A stretch of 64,000 nt of DNA from Occultella glacieicola (GTDB lineage: Bacteria > Actinomycetota > Actinomycetes > Actinomycetales > Beutenbergiaceae), in the NCBI RefSeq assembly GCF_004353825.1, contig NZ_SMNA01000001.1, positions 1 through 64,000 of the forward strand, in the 5' to 3' direction. Both the position numbers and the translations under genes were made by a program. Below, in pieces: positions 32,915 to 41,756 of the stretch. Numbering within the stretch: position 1 is the stretch's first letter; each line of letters begins with the position of its first letter. The notes under the pieces are model-generated. The model was not told the DNA's origin, did no database searches, and saw only the letters and a list, made by a program, of their open reading frames with translations.

Positions 32915-33466
32915 GTGCGCCCGACGCTGACCACCCCCCGGATCACCCTGGTGCCGATGCGGCCGGACCACCTGCCGCATCTCGTCGAACTCGACGGCGA
33001 CCCCGAGGTGATGCGCTACCTCATCGGCCGCGCCCGAAGCCCCGCGCAGGCGCGCCGGGAGTGGGCGCCCGGGTGCGAGAGCACGGCCGCCGACGCCGTC
33101 GGGCTCGGCTACTGGGTCGGGTTCGCCGACGGCGAGTTCGTCGGTTGGTGGTGCGCCTCACCGCCCGAGCCCATCACCCAGGCGCCGTCGACGGCGGAGC
33201 TCGGGTGGCGTCTGCGCCGCGAGTTCTGGGGTTGTGGCCTGGCCACGGAAGGCGCACGGGCCGTCGTCGAGCACTCCTTCGGGACCGTCGGTCTCGGGTC
33301 GGTGACCGCCGAGACCATGGCGGTGAACGTGGGCAGCCGGGGCGTGATGCGCAAGCTCGGCATGAGCCATGTGCGCACCGAGATGCGCGAGTGGGACGAC
33401 CCGCTGCCCGGTACGGAACAGGGCGAGGTCATCTACGAGCTGCTGCGCGCGGACTGGCGGGGTTAG
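32915..33466 (+). CDS. GNAT family N-acetyltransferase (RimJ/RimL-like)
   Basis: 183 aa from GTG 32915. TPRITLVPMRPDHLPHLVEL at the start, ELGWRLRREFWGCGLATEGA in the acetyl-CoA-binding loop (WGCGLATEG matching the Q/RxxGxG/A motif), AVNVGSRGVMRKLGM and RTEMREWDDP near the end. It resembles the RimJ/RimL-type enzymes that acetylate amines of proteins or small molecules. It is probably last in the AraC-DinB, reductase, GNAT run (12-bp gap). The next gene is convergent 6 bp away. Confidence 0.87.
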   Translation: MRPTLTTPRITLVPMRPDHLPHLVELDGDPEVMRYLIGRARSPAQARREWAPGCESTAADAVGLGYWVGFADGEFVGWWCASPPEPITQAPSTAELGWRLRREFWGCGLATEGARAVVEHSFGTVGLGSVTAETMAVNVGSRGVMRKLGMSHVRTEMREWDDPLPGTEQGEVIYELLRADWRG

Positions 33467-33472
33467 CACCCG

Positions 33473-34348
33473 TCAGGCGCGCTCGCCGACCAGGGCGGGC
33501 TCCGCCGTCGGACTTGCGTCGGACTCCTGGTGCTCCGGCGCACTCGTGCGGCGGGCCGAGGGACGGCCGTGGGTGAGGTAGAGGGGCAGCCCCGTGAGCA
33601 GCAGGCCGCCGACCAGGTTGCCGAGGACCGTCGGGATCTCGTTCCAGATCAGGTAGTCCATGATCGTGAAGTCCCCGCCGAGGAGCAGCCCGGACGGGAA
33701 CAGGAACATGTTGACGATCGAGTGCTCGAACGCCATGAAGAAGAACAGCATGACCGGCATCCACATGGCGATCGCCTTGCCCGGCACGTCCTTGGCGACC
33801 ATCGCGCCGATGACCCCCATCGACACCATCCAGTTGCACAGCATGCCGCGCACGAACAGCGTCAGCATGCCGGCCGCCCCGTGCTCCGCGTAGCCGACGG
33901 TCCGCCCTTCACCGATGTGGCCGATCGCCTGGCCGACCTCATTGGGCGGGGTGTCGAACCCGTACGTCACCACGATCGCCATCATCACCGCGACGGCGAA
34001 TGCCCCGAGGAAGTTGCCGACGAACACGAGCCCCCAGTTGCGCAGCACACCGCGCACCGTGATGCCGGGCCGCTTGTCGAACCACGCGAGCGGGCCCAGC
34101 ACGAACATCCCGGTGAGCAGGTCGTACCCGAGCAGGTACAGCAGGATGAAGCCCACCGGGAACAGCACCGCGCCCAGGATGGCGTGGCCGGTCGTCACGG
34201 TGACCGTGACCGCGAAGGCGGCGGCGATCGCGAGGATCGCGCCACCCATCGTGGACCGGACCAGGGTGTCGCGGGCGGACAGGAGCACCTTGCTCGCGCC
34301 CGCATCGATGATGGTCGGGACGAGGTCAGCAGGCTTGACGTAGGACAT
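33473..34348 (-). CDS. Formate/nitrite transporter family protein (FocA/NirC)
   Basis: 291 aa with six membrane helices, typical of the pentameric FNT channel family. Family signatures are VLLSARDTLVRSTMGGAILA, GLVFVGNFLGAFAVAVMMAI, LTLFVRGMLCNWMVSMGVIG and AFEHSIVNMFLFPSGLLLGG. The Asn in CNW and the His in FEHS line the channel gate in known members. It transports formate, nitrite or hydrosulfide; which one cannot be told. The C-terminus is a short acidic cytoplasmic tail. Monocistronic. Confidence 0.93.
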   Translation of the reverse strand: MSYVKPADLVPTIIDAGASKVLLSARDTLVRSTMGGAILAIAAAFAVTVTVTTGHAILGAVLFPVGFILLYLLGYDLLTGMFVLGPLAWFDKRPGITVRGVLRNWGLVFVGNFLGAFAVAVMMAIVVTYGFDTPPNEVGQAIGHIGEGRTVGYAEHGAAGMLTLFVRGMLCNWMVSMGVIGAMVAKDVPGKAIAMWMPVMLFFFMAFEHSIVNMFLFPSGLLLGGDFTIMDYLIWNEIPTVLGNLVGGLLLTGLPLYLTHGRPSARRTSAPEHQESDASPTAEPALVGERA

Positions 34349-34525
34349 GTGGCACGGCTCCGTGGATCGGACGGTCGAGGTCTGCTGCCGCCGGTGCGGC
34401 GTCCCCGACGCTACGAGCGCGCGGTTTCATCGGCGTGTCTGCACCCACCCGGTCTCGTTACGGTCTTCGCTCAACGAATCGGCACCCACTGTGAGAACGC
34501 GGGCGGGAGTGGCACCATCGGGAAC

Positions 34526-34960
34526 ATGCGCGAGCCCGCGACGACGCCGGCCCGGGTGGAGGACATCCACGCGGCCGCCCTTGCGATGCCGTACGTGAGC
34601 GTCGAGTCCGCCGGACAGAACCCGGTGTACCAGGTCGGCGGGAAGTCGTTCGTGTTCTTCCGCAACCCTCGCAAGGACGCGTTCGACCCGGCCACCGGGG
34701 AGCTCTACGACGACGTCATCGTGATCTGGGTCGGCGACGAGGATGACAAGGCGGCCCTGGTGCAGGACGAGTCCGGACCGTTCTTCACGACGCCTCACTT
34801 CCACGGACACCGCTCCGTGCTCATCCGTGCCGCGCACGTCGGCCAGGTGTCCCGAGCGGAGATCACCGAACTCGTCCGCGACGCCTGGCTCAGCCGGGCC
34901 TCGAAGCGCCGCGCGAAGGAGTGGCTCACCCAGCGGGCCGCAGAGTCCGAACCGACGTGA
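34526..34960 (+). CDS. MmcQ/YjbR family protein
   Basis: 144 aa from ATG 34526; the open frame upstream is antisense to the FNT gene. MPYVSVESAGQNPVYQVGGK, SFVFFRNPRKDAFDPATGEL, GPFFTTPHFHGHRSVLIRAA and ITELVRDAWLSRASKRRAKE form the YjbR double-wing fold, thought to bind DNA or nucleotides. Function is not established. It lies 10 bp before a gene of unrelated type, so both may be co-transcribed. Confidence 0.88.
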   Translation: MREPATTPARVEDIHAAALAMPYVSVESAGQNPVYQVGGKSFVFFRNPRKDAFDPATGELYDDVIVIWVGDEDDKAALVQDESGPFFTTPHFHGHRSVLIRAAHVGQVSRAEITELVRDAWLSRASKRRAKEWLTQRAAESEPT

Positions 34961-34970
34961 TCGGCCGGCG

Positions 34971-35780
34971 ATGAAGGAGGAACTCGTCGAACGGTTGCTC
35001 GACTTCCCCTCCGGGCACCCGTACGCGAAGTGGACCGGGACCCACTGGCGCCTCGTCGAGATCGCCGACTCCGGGATCCCGGTCCCGAGGGCCCGCCTCG
35101 AGCCGGGAGTCGCCTCGGAGTGTGCCTGGCTCTTGCCGGGCCTGGCCGGTGATCGGGTGTTGCGCGTGGCCGGGCTGCCGCTCCGGCACGCGTCCATCGA
35201 AGGCAACGCGGTCCACGCCCTGACCCGGCTCGGCTACGCCGGGGACGAGCGGACCCGGCAGTTGGTGGACGCGCTGCTCGAGTGGCAGTGGCCCGACGGC
35301 GGCTGGAACTGCGACCGGCACCACGCTGCCCGGCGCTCGTCCTTCCACGAGTCCACGATCCCCGCGCTCGCACTCGCCGAGTACGCCACGGCCACCGGGG
35401 ACGTCTGCGCCAGGCGGGCCGCCGAGCGGACGGCTGAGCTGCTGCTCGAGCACCGGCTGTTCCGCTCCCGCGCCACCGGTGCGCCGATCCACCCGTCCTG
35501 GACGGTCCTGCACTACCCGTCGTACTGGCACTACGACGTCCTGATCGGACTGCGGCTGCTTGCCGCTCTGGGGCGACTCGACGATCCGCGTGCGAACGAC
35601 GCCTTCGCCGTCGTCGAGCACGCCCACGACGGCCGCGGTCGCTTCTCCGGCCGGACCTGGGCCTCGAGCAGACAGCCGCACGCCGTCGACTGGGGGCGCG
35701 GCCGCGACAACCTCGGTCTGAACGGGCTCGCAGCCGCGATCCTGGCCGGCCGAGAGCGCTCGTCCCCAGGTGGGTTGTGA
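34971..35780 (+). CDS. Terpenoid cyclase/prenyltransferase-fold hypothetical protein
   Basis: 269 aa from ATG 34971. Helix pairs with QW-type motifs (LLEWQWPDGGWNCDRHHAAR, then FHESTIPALALAEYATATGD) and THWRLVEIADSGIP suggest a single alpha-alpha toroid like those in squalene cyclases and prenyltransferase beta subunits. It is far shorter than a squalene-hopene cyclase and lacks the DxDD motif, so cyclisation is unlikely. Such short toroid proteins are uncharacterised. It follows yjbR by 10 bp. Confidence 0.7.
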   Translation: MKEELVERLLDFPSGHPYAKWTGTHWRLVEIADSGIPVPRARLEPGVASECAWLLPGLAGDRVLRVAGLPLRHASIEGNAVHALTRLGYAGDERTRQLVDALLEWQWPDGGWNCDRHHAARRSSFHESTIPALALAEYATATGDVCARRAAERTAELLLEHRLFRSRATGAPIHPSWTVLHYPSYWHYDVLIGLRLLAALGRLDDPRANDAFAVVEHAHDGRGRFSGRTWASSRQPHAVDWGRGRDNLGLNGLAAAILAGRERSSPGGL

Positions 35781-35825
35781 CGCCCGGTTGTCCGCATTCT
35801 CGGTGCGGCACCGCGCGCGGCCCGC

Positions 35826-36839
35826 TCAGGCTGCGTCGAGCTCCACTCGCAGCGCGGGCAGCACGGCCGACCCGAGCAGGTCGATCCCTTCGGCCCCGGT
35901 GAGACCGTGCGGCGTGCCGAACTCGACCCGATCGGCCCCGGCCTCGACGAGCTCGAGTGTGTGCGCCACGATCTGGGCCGGTGTCCCGGCGAAGGCGAAC
36001 CGGTCCAACAGGTCGTCGCTGAGCAGCGCGCCGGCGTCGTCCGCGTGCCCCTCGGCGAGCAGCGCGCGCAGCCGGGCCAGCAATTCCTCCTCGATCTGCA
36101 CCGTCGGGTCGAGGGCGGCGACGACGTCGACGTACATGGCCACCTCCCGGCGGGCGAGGCCGCGTGCCACGGTGCCGTCGGTGTCGACCACCGTGACCGC
36201 ACCGGCACAGACACCCACCGCCCCTGCGCCCCGGCCGGCGGCGGTGGCCGAGTCGTCGACCCAGGTGCGCATCTGACGGACCATGTCCGGGTTCGCCGAC
36301 CCGCCGATCTTCACCTCGTCGGCGAGCCGGCCCGCCAGGGCGGCACCGCGCGGGCCCCAGACGCCGAGCAGCACGTCCACGTCCGGTCGGACCGGCTCGT
36401 ACTGCAGGGCGAAGCCCGGTTCGATCGAGAAGACCTGTCCGGTGTAGCCGGAGTCGTCGCCGGCCAGCAGCCGGCGCACGATGTGCACGGTGTCCTCCAG
36501 GTGGGTCAGTGCCCGGACCTGCCGCACGCCCACCTGCGCCATCCAGGACCCGCGGGCCAGGCCGAGGTAGGCACGCCCACCGGAGGCCTCGTCCAGGGCC
36601 GCCACCTGCCCGGCGATCTCGACCGGGTGGAGCAGGTACGGGTTCAGGCAGGAGGGCCCCAGCCGTAGGGTCTCGGTGACGTCCGCCGCCACCATGAGCG
36701 GGGCCATCGGCGGCTGGTAGCCGAGATCGGAGTAGACCGACAGCCCGTCGAAACCCTGCGCCTCCACGTTCCGGGCCTGGCGCGCGTACTCGGCTGCGGT
36801 CTTGTCGGACTGGAGTGCGATGGTCAGCGACACGCTCAC
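35826..36839 (-). CDS. Luciferase-like (LLM class) oxidoreductase
   Basis: 337 aa from GTG 36839. TIM-barrel monooxygenase/reductase features: SLTIALQSDKTAAEYARQAR, EAQGFDGLSVYSDLGYQPPM, LRLGPSCLNPYLLHPVEIAG, then QVAALDEASGGRAYLGLARG, SWMAQVG and the C-terminal FAFAGTPAQIVAHTLELVEA. It is probably F420- or FMN-dependent. It overlaps the TIGR04076 gene by 4 bp (GTGA), implying joint function. Confidence 0.87.
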   Translation of the reverse strand: MSVSLTIALQSDKTAAEYARQARNVEAQGFDGLSVYSDLGYQPPMAPLMVAADVTETLRLGPSCLNPYLLHPVEIAGQVAALDEASGGRAYLGLARGSWMAQVGVRQVRALTHLEDTVHIVRRLLAGDDSGYTGQVFSIEPGFALQYEPVRPDVDVLLGVWGPRGAALAGRLADEVKIGGSANPDMVRQMRTWVDDSATAAGRGAGAVGVCAGAVTVVDTDGTVARGLARREVAMYVDVVAALDPTVQIEEELLARLRALLAEGHADDAGALLSDDLLDRFAFAGTPAQIVAHTLELVEAGADRVEFGTPHGLTGAEGIDLLGSAVLPALRVELDAA

Positions 36840-37189
36840 GTGAGGTCCTCCGTCGGGATGCTGCGTCGGCCGGTGCGTTCGATGCGCATGATGAGCCGTT
36901 CCTCGGGGTCCGGGCAGGCGACCTCGTCGGAGGCCAGCCAGTCGTCGGGGTCGACCGACCGCTGGGCGGCCGGCAGGAGGGGCAGCACCGCCGAGAGCGC
37001 ATAGAGGCAGAAGTGCCGGCCGGCCGGGATGCTCAGCCGACTCGAGCAGGTCACGTCGAAGGAGTCGCCGGGCCGCAGCCCGCACACGGACCGACCCTCG
37101 ATCCGGTCCACCACCACCCTGAGATCGCTCAGTTCCGTCCGGCGCTGCGCCGCGGTGTTGTCGGCGTTCTCGCCAGTCATCTCGTCCAT
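36836..37189 (-). CDS. TIGR04076 family protein
   Basis: 117 aa from ATG 37189, with AGGAGG five bases upstream; the open frame further up is not coding. LSDLRVVVDRIEGRSVCGLR, PGDSFDVTCSSRLSIPAGRH, FCLYALSAVLPLLPAAQRSV, ASDEVACPDPEERLIMRIER match the TIGR04076 family, small proteins with conserved Cys (here in CGLRPGD, HFCLYAL and CPDPEE) that may bind a metal or cofactor. Function is unknown. It is coupled to the LLM oxidoreductase downstream. Confidence 0.85.
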   Translation of the reverse strand: MDEMTGENADNTAAQRRTELSDLRVVVDRIEGRSVCGLRPGDSFDVTCSSRLSIPAGRHFCLYALSAVLPLLPAAQRSVDPDDWLASDEVACPDPEERLIMRIERTGRRSIPTEDLT

Positions 37190-37222
37190 CACGTCCTCCT
37201 GCTCGAGCAAGCAGTATCCCCC

Positions 37223-37256
37223 GATGCTGGACGGCCCCGACGAGCCGTCCAGCATC
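37223..37256. promoter_or_regulatory. 13-bp-arm inverted repeat between divergent genes
   Basis: GATGCTGGACGGC (37223-37235) and its exact reverse complement (37244-37256) are separated by 8 bp. The repeat lies 34 bp upstream of the TIGR04076 start and 73 bp upstream of nhaC. It may be an operator or an RNA hairpin in the leader of either gene. Confidence 0.55.
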
Positions 37257-37328
37257 CGTGTAGGGTCCGGGGCCGTGCCGCACACCCGGTCGCGGCAGGT
37301 CCGTCACGGCGAGGTACGAGGTCGATCG

Positions 37329-38783
37329 ATGAGTGGTGAGTCCGAGCTGACGTTCCGCGGCGGCTGGATGATGGCGTTCGTCCCGGTGGCGATCTTCCTG
37401 GCCTTCTGCGTCCTGTACTTCGTGGTGCTGGACGCGTTCGATATGACCGCGCTGGCCACCGGTGGCTTCGTCGCCCTGCTGATCGGCGCGCTCCTGGCCC
37501 GTGGCTACAGCAAGTACTGGGACGCCGTCATGGCCGGGATCGGAAGCCAGACCGCCGTCTCGATCGTCATGGTGCTGTTCATGGTCGGCATGCTCGGTCA
37601 GCTGATCAAGGACTCGAACGTCTCCGGGGGCTTCGTCTGGATCGCCGACCAGGCCGGGCTGAGCGGGGCCGCTCTGACCCTCTTCACGTTCTTGGCCTGC
37701 TGCCTGATCGCGATGGCCACGGGTTCCTCCATCGGGACGATGTTCACCGCGTTCCCGATCTTCTACCCGGCCGGTGTGCTGCTCGGCGCCGACCCGACGC
37801 TACTGGCGGGCGCGATCGTCTCCGGCGCGATCTTCGGCGACAACCTCGCCCCCATCTCCGACACCACGATCATCTCCGCGTCCACCCAGCGGTTCCGCCG
37901 CAAGGACGGGGCCGCGGACATCGGCGGCGTCGTCGCGAGCCGCGCCAGGTACGCCCTGGTGGCCGCAGGGATCAGCGCCGTTGCGTACCTGGTCTTCGGC
38001 GGCGCCGGCGCCGGCCCGGTGGACAGTGCCGACCTGGCCGAGGCGTCGGACCCGCGAGGCCTGCTCATGCTGGTCCCGATCGCCGTGCTGCTCGCGGTGG
38101 CGTTCTACACCCGGAACATCTTCCTGGCCGTGACCATCGGTCTCATCCTCGGCACGGCGACGGCGTTGCTCGCCGGGCTGCTGGAACCCTCCGGTGTGCT
38201 CGGCGTGGTCGACGGTGCCCCGACCGGCTACCTGGTGACAGGGGTGGCGGCCCTGCTGCCGACCGTGTGCCTGGTGATCTCCGTGTTCGGGATCATGGGC
38301 GTGCTGCGCGCCGCCGGCGTGCTCGACCGGATCGTCGACGCGCTCGCCCGCGGTCGCCTGGCCGGCACCCCCCGCGGCGCCGAGACCGCGATCGGCCTCG
38401 GCGTGAGCGCCACGACGGTGCTGTTCGGCGGCGTGAACTCCGCCTCGATGCTCGCCTTCGGCCCGATCGCCGACGAGATCGGTGCCCGGCAGCAGCTCTA
38501 CCCGTACCGACGCACGAACGTCCTGGACTGCTTCGCGATGGGCCTGTCCTGCGTGGTGCCGGTGTTCAGCGCGTTCCTGTTCATCGGGGCACTCCTGACC
38601 GGCGGGCACGAGCAGGCGCCCGCGCTCTCGACCGTGCAGTTGTTCGGCGCCACCCTCTACCCGCTGGTGCTCACGGTGGTGCTGATCGTGGCGGTGGCCA
38701 CCGGCTGGGGCCGGCGGTTCGAGGGGCCCGACGGCGTGGCGGTGCGCCGCCGCGAGGACGTCACCGAGCCGGTGGTGCTCTGA
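37329..38783 (+). CDS. Na+/H+ antiporter NhaC family protein
   Basis: 484 aa with about 11-12 membrane helices. NhaC-type features are VSIVMVLFMVGMLGQLIKDS, AMATGSSIGTMFTAFPIFYP, GAIVSGAIFGDNLAPISDTT, then IISASTQ, and in the second half LFGGVNSASMLAFGPIADEI and NVLDCFAMGLSCVVPVFSAF. The GDNLAPISDTT loop is the diagnostic ion-binding region. It exports Na+ or exchanges organic ions; some relatives are amino-acid or malate/lactate antiporters, so specificity is open. Confidence 0.88.
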   Translation: MSGESELTFRGGWMMAFVPVAIFLAFCVLYFVVLDAFDMTALATGGFVALLIGALLARGYSKYWDAVMAGIGSQTAVSIVMVLFMVGMLGQLIKDSNVSGGFVWIADQAGLSGAALTLFTFLACCLIAMATGSSIGTMFTAFPIFYPAGVLLGADPTLLAGAIVSGAIFGDNLAPISDTTIISASTQRFRRKDGAADIGGVVASRARYALVAAGISAVAYLVFGGAGAGPVDSADLAEASDPRGLLMLVPIAVLLAVAFYTRNIFLAVTIGLILGTATALLAGLLEPSGVLGVVDGAPTGYLVTGVAALLPTVCLVISVFGIMGVLRAAGVLDRIVDALARGRLAGTPRGAETAIGLGVSATTVLFGGVNSASMLAFGPIADEIGARQQLYPYRRTNVLDCFAMGLSCVVPVFSAFLFIGALLTGGHEQAPALSTVQLFGATLYPLVLTVVLIVAVATGWGRRFEGPDGVAVRRREDVTEPVVL

Positions 38784-38842
38784 CGCCGAGCCCCCGAGGG
38801 CCGGAGCGGGTCGGGTCGCTGACCTGACCTACTGTTGGCCGC

Positions 38843-39286
38843 GTGGTTGCGGTCTACGTCGGCGGACTCCTCGCCCTGTTCGGTTGGTCCATGTTCCTCG
38901 ACCACAAGATCGGCTCGGCAGCGCGGGGATGGCTGGTCCGGAACTCCCGCGGCCAGGTCCTGCGCGCTCTACTGCTCACCACGGCCCTGTACGCCGTCCT
39001 TCTGGTGCTCACGTTCGCGGTCACGAACTGGGCGATCTCTCTTGCGGGCCGCGACGCGCGCCCGTTGGAGTACGTGGGGTACGTCCTCAGCCTGCTGGTG
39101 CTGATGCCCCCGTGCGCAGCGGTGATTCCGGGCCGGAGCCGGCCCTTCTTCCCGCTCCCGACGGCCCTGCGCAGGGACCGGGTGCCCGCGGCCCTGGCCG
39201 GGGCCATCGGCTGGCCGGCGTCCGCGCTCGGCACCGTGGGCTTCATCGTGCTGGCCGTCTCGCCGCTACCGCTCCTGCTGTCCTGA
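38843..39286 (+). CDS. Small integral membrane protein, unknown
   Basis: 147 aa from GTG 38843. Four hydrophobic helices are visible: VAVYVGGLLALFGWSMFL, VLRALLLTTALYAVLLVLTF, YVGYVLSLLVLMPPCAAVIP and GTVGFIVLAVSPLPLLLS. A basic loop (RGWLVRNSRGQ) follows the first helix. No family recognised; codon use is normal for the window, so it is likely real. Alone between nhaC and the next small gene. Confidence 0.6.
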   Translation: MVAVYVGGLLALFGWSMFLDHKIGSAARGWLVRNSRGQVLRALLLTTALYAVLLVLTFAVTNWAISLAGRDARPLEYVGYVLSLLVLMPPCAAVIPGRSRPFFPLPTALRRDRVPAALAGAIGWPASALGTVGFIVLAVSPLPLLLS

Positions 39287-39338
39287 GGGCCATCGACGGA
39301 CCCGGTGCGCCACGCCGTCGCGGTCGTATCCTGGTGAG

Positions 39339-39569
39339 ATGGAACGGGACGGGCGCAAGAAGATCGATTGGAACGACTTCACCGCGGGGCAGAAGGTCGC
39401 CATCATCGGCGTCGGCGCAGTGGAGCTCGGCCTCCTCGTCGCCGCGCTCGTGGACCTGAAGAGACGGCCCGCGGAACTCGTTCGTGGGCCCAAGGCGGCT
39501 TGGGTCGCCGCGAGCTTCGTGAACTTCGTCGGCCCGGTCAGCTACTTCGCCTTCGGCCGAAAGCACTGA
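39339..39569 (+). CDS. PLDc_N domain small membrane protein
   Basis: 76 aa. KKIDWNDFTAGQKVAIIGVG, AVELGLLVAALVDLKRRPAE and FVNFVGPVSYFAFGRKH match the phospholipase-D-nuclease N-terminal domain (PLDc_N): two membrane helices separated by the conserved DL-RRP loop. Stand-alone copies are common in actinobacteria, with unknown role. Confidence 0.85.
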   Translation: MERDGRKKIDWNDFTAGQKVAIIGVGAVELGLLVAALVDLKRRPAELVRGPKAAWVAASFVNFVGPVSYFAFGRKH

Positions 39570-39665
39570 CCATTTCGCCGTCGGGGCGATCGCGCGGAAG
39601 CGTCGGCCTGTCCACCGGTCGGCCCGGTCCGATCGACCACCGCCACGTTCCGTACGATTCCCTTC

Positions 39666-41135
39666 ATGGGTTCGGGCACTGTGGACGTCGCACTGATCGG
39701 CGCCGGCATCATGAGCGCAACGCTGGGCACGCTGATCCAGCATCTCGAGCCGGACTGGAACGTCGAGATCTTCGAGGCCCTCGATGCGCCCGCGCTGGAG
39801 AGTTCGAACGCTTGGCACAACGCCGGCACCGGGCACGCCGGGTTCTGCGAGCTGGACTACGCCACGCGGCTGCCCGGTGGCGGTCTCGACGTGTCCAAGG
39901 CGATCGCGATCGGCGAGCAGTTCCAGGTCACCCGGCAGTTCTGGTCGGCCCTGGTCGCCCGCGGAGAACTCCCGACGGCGTCCCGTTTCGTCAATCCGAC
40001 CCCTCACCTCGCGTTCGTGGCCGGTGCCGAGAACGTCGCGTTCCTGCGCCAGTGGCATGACGCTCTGAAAGAGGAGCCGCTGTTCGCGAACCTGCACTTC
40101 AGCGACGACCCGGCACGGATCGGCGAGTGGTCCCGGGCACTCGTGGACGGTAGAGGCGCCGCCGAACCGATCGCCGCCGCCTATGAGGCGTCGGGTACCG
40201 ATGTCGACTACGGCGCCCTGACCCGTGCGCTGATCGATGCCCTGGTCGCACGTGGGGCACGGCTGCACCTCCGTCACCCGGTGACCGGCCTGCGACGCGA
40301 CGGTGAGGGCTGGATGATCTCCCACCGCACCCCGACCGGCATCGCCACCACCCCCGCCCGGTTCGTCTTCGTCGGCGCCGGGGGCGGGTCGCTCCGGCTC
40401 CTCCAGAGTTCCGGGATCCCCGAGGCGAACGGCTTCGGCGGCTTCCCCGTGAGCGGGAGGTTCCTGCGGACCCGCAAGCCCGAGGTCGTCCGGACCCATC
40501 CCGTGAAGGCCTACGGCAAGGCCGACAAGGGAGTACCCGGCCTCGGGGCCCCGCACCTCGACCACCGGACCGTCGACGGCGAGGATTCCTTGCTGTTCGG
40601 TCCTTTCGCCGGGTGGGACCCCCGGTTCCTGAAGTCCGGTTCTCGCCTGGACCTGTTCCGGAGCATCCGTCCCGGGAACATCGGGCCGATGCTGTCCGTG
40701 GCGAAGGACAACTTCGACCTTCTGAAGTACCTGGTCGGGGAGATCACCGCCTCCCCGGACAAGCAGATGTCGGCGTTGCGCCGGCTGATGCCGAGCGCTG
40801 CCGACGCGGACTGGGAGATGATCGACGCCGGCAAGCGGGTCCAGGTGATCGGTCGCAACGCCACCGGGCGCGGCGTCCTGCAGTTCGGCACCGAACTCGT
40901 GGTCTCGCCGGGGAACAACCTCGCCGGTCTGCTCGGAGCCTCCCCCGGCGCCTCGACAGCGGTGCCGGTCATGATCCGGCTCCTGCAGGAGGCGTTCGGC
41001 GACCGTTTCGACGGGTGGACCGAGGCGCTGCGGGAACTGGTGCCGTCCCTCGGACGCTCGATGAACACCGGCGAGGACTGGTCGATGGAGATCCGTCGCG
41101 CCAACGCCGAGACGCTGGGCCTCGCCGGCGTGTAG
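39666..41135 (+). CDS. mqo: Malate:quinone oxidoreductase
   Basis: 489 aa, family-typical length. The N-terminal FAD dinucleotide-binding site reads DVALIGAGIMSATLGTLIQH; then come NAWHNAGTGHAGFCELDY, QFWSALVARGELP, PTPHLAFVAGAENVAFLRQW, GGFPVSGRFLRT, HAVKAYGKA-like HPVKAYGKADKGVPGLGAPH and LLGASPGASTAVPVMIRLLQ. It is a membrane-associated flavoprotein oxidising malate to oxaloacetate with electrons to quinone, an NAD-independent TCA step that is widespread in actinobacteria. Monocistronic. Confidence 0.96.
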   Translation: MGSGTVDVALIGAGIMSATLGTLIQHLEPDWNVEIFEALDAPALESSNAWHNAGTGHAGFCELDYATRLPGGGLDVSKAIAIGEQFQVTRQFWSALVARGELPTASRFVNPTPHLAFVAGAENVAFLRQWHDALKEEPLFANLHFSDDPARIGEWSRALVDGRGAAEPIAAAYEASGTDVDYGALTRALIDALVARGARLHLRHPVTGLRRDGEGWMISHRTPTGIATTPARFVFVGAGGGSLRLLQSSGIPEANGFGGFPVSGRFLRTRKPEVVRTHPVKAYGKADKGVPGLGAPHLDHRTVDGEDSLLFGPFAGWDPRFLKSGSRLDLFRSIRPGNIGPMLSVAKDNFDLLKYLVGEITASPDKQMSALRRLMPSAADADWEMIDAGKRVQVIGRNATGRGVLQFGTELVVSPGNNLAGLLGASPGASTAVPVMIRLLQEAFGDRFDGWTEALRELVPSLGRSMNTGEDWSMEIRRANAETLGLAGV

Positions 41136-41190
41136 AAGAGCCTCGTGCTGGACGAGGGCCACCGGTGGCCACCCTGCCATACTCCTCGCC

Positions 41191-41724
41191 ATGACTGCGC
41201 CCGACTGGCAGGCCCGACTCGTCGCACCGAGGTTCGTGCCGTACGCCGGTGCGGACATCGCCTACGCCCGGGGCGCGCCACCCGAGCACCTCATCTCCCG
41301 CCTGCATCTGATCGGGGTCACCCCGGACGGGTCGGTGCTGGTCTGTCGGAGCATCGAGGGCTGGCGGTTCCTCCCGGGCGGCACCCGGGAACCGGGTGAG
41401 TCGGTGCGCGAACTCGCCGGCCGGGAACTGCTCGAGGAGGCCGGCGCCGTGTTCCGGACCGAGCCCGTCGTCTTCGCCGCGCACGCGGCGACCAGCCGCC
41501 TGCCCCAGCCCTACCGCCCGCACCAACCGCACCCGTACGCCTACTGGGCCTACGCCGTCGGGCAGGTCGTGGTGTCGGGACCGCCCACCAACCCGCCGGA
41601 CGGCGAGCAGATCGTGGCGGTCAGCGAACTCGATCCCGCGGCGGCAGTGACCGAACTGGAGTCCCATGACGTGCTCCACGCCGACGTCCTACGCGACGCG
41701 ATCGGCCGCGGGCTGGTGAGGTGA
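41191..41724 (+). CDS. Nudix hydrolase
   Basis: 177 aa. The Nudix box is intact in GGTREPGESVRELAGRELLE, then EAG (consensus Gx5Ex7REUxEExGU). Around it are HLISRLHLIGVTPDGSVLVC and HPYAYWAYAVGQVVVSGPPT. It hydrolyses a nucleoside diphosphate linked to another group; the substrate is not predictable. It is convergent with the ankyrin gene 32 bp away, with a small hairpin between. Confidence 0.9.
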   Translation: MTAPDWQARLVAPRFVPYAGADIAYARGAPPEHLISRLHLIGVTPDGSVLVCRSIEGWRFLPGGTREPGESVRELAGRELLEEAGAVFRTEPVVFAAHAATSRLPQPYRPHQPHPYAYWAYAVGQVVVSGPPTNPPDGEQIVAVSELDPAAAVTELESHDVLHADVLRDAIGRGLVR

Positions 41725-41725
41725 C

Positions 41726-41748
41726 CCGCCACGCTCCGCGGGTGGCGG
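41726..41748. terminator. Small hairpin between convergent genes
   Basis: CCGCCAC and GTGGCGG with a 9-nt loop, immediately after the Nudix stop and 9 bp beyond the ankyrin-gene stop. Possible shared tail-less terminator. Confidence 0.4.
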
Positions 41749-41756
41749 AGGGCGTT

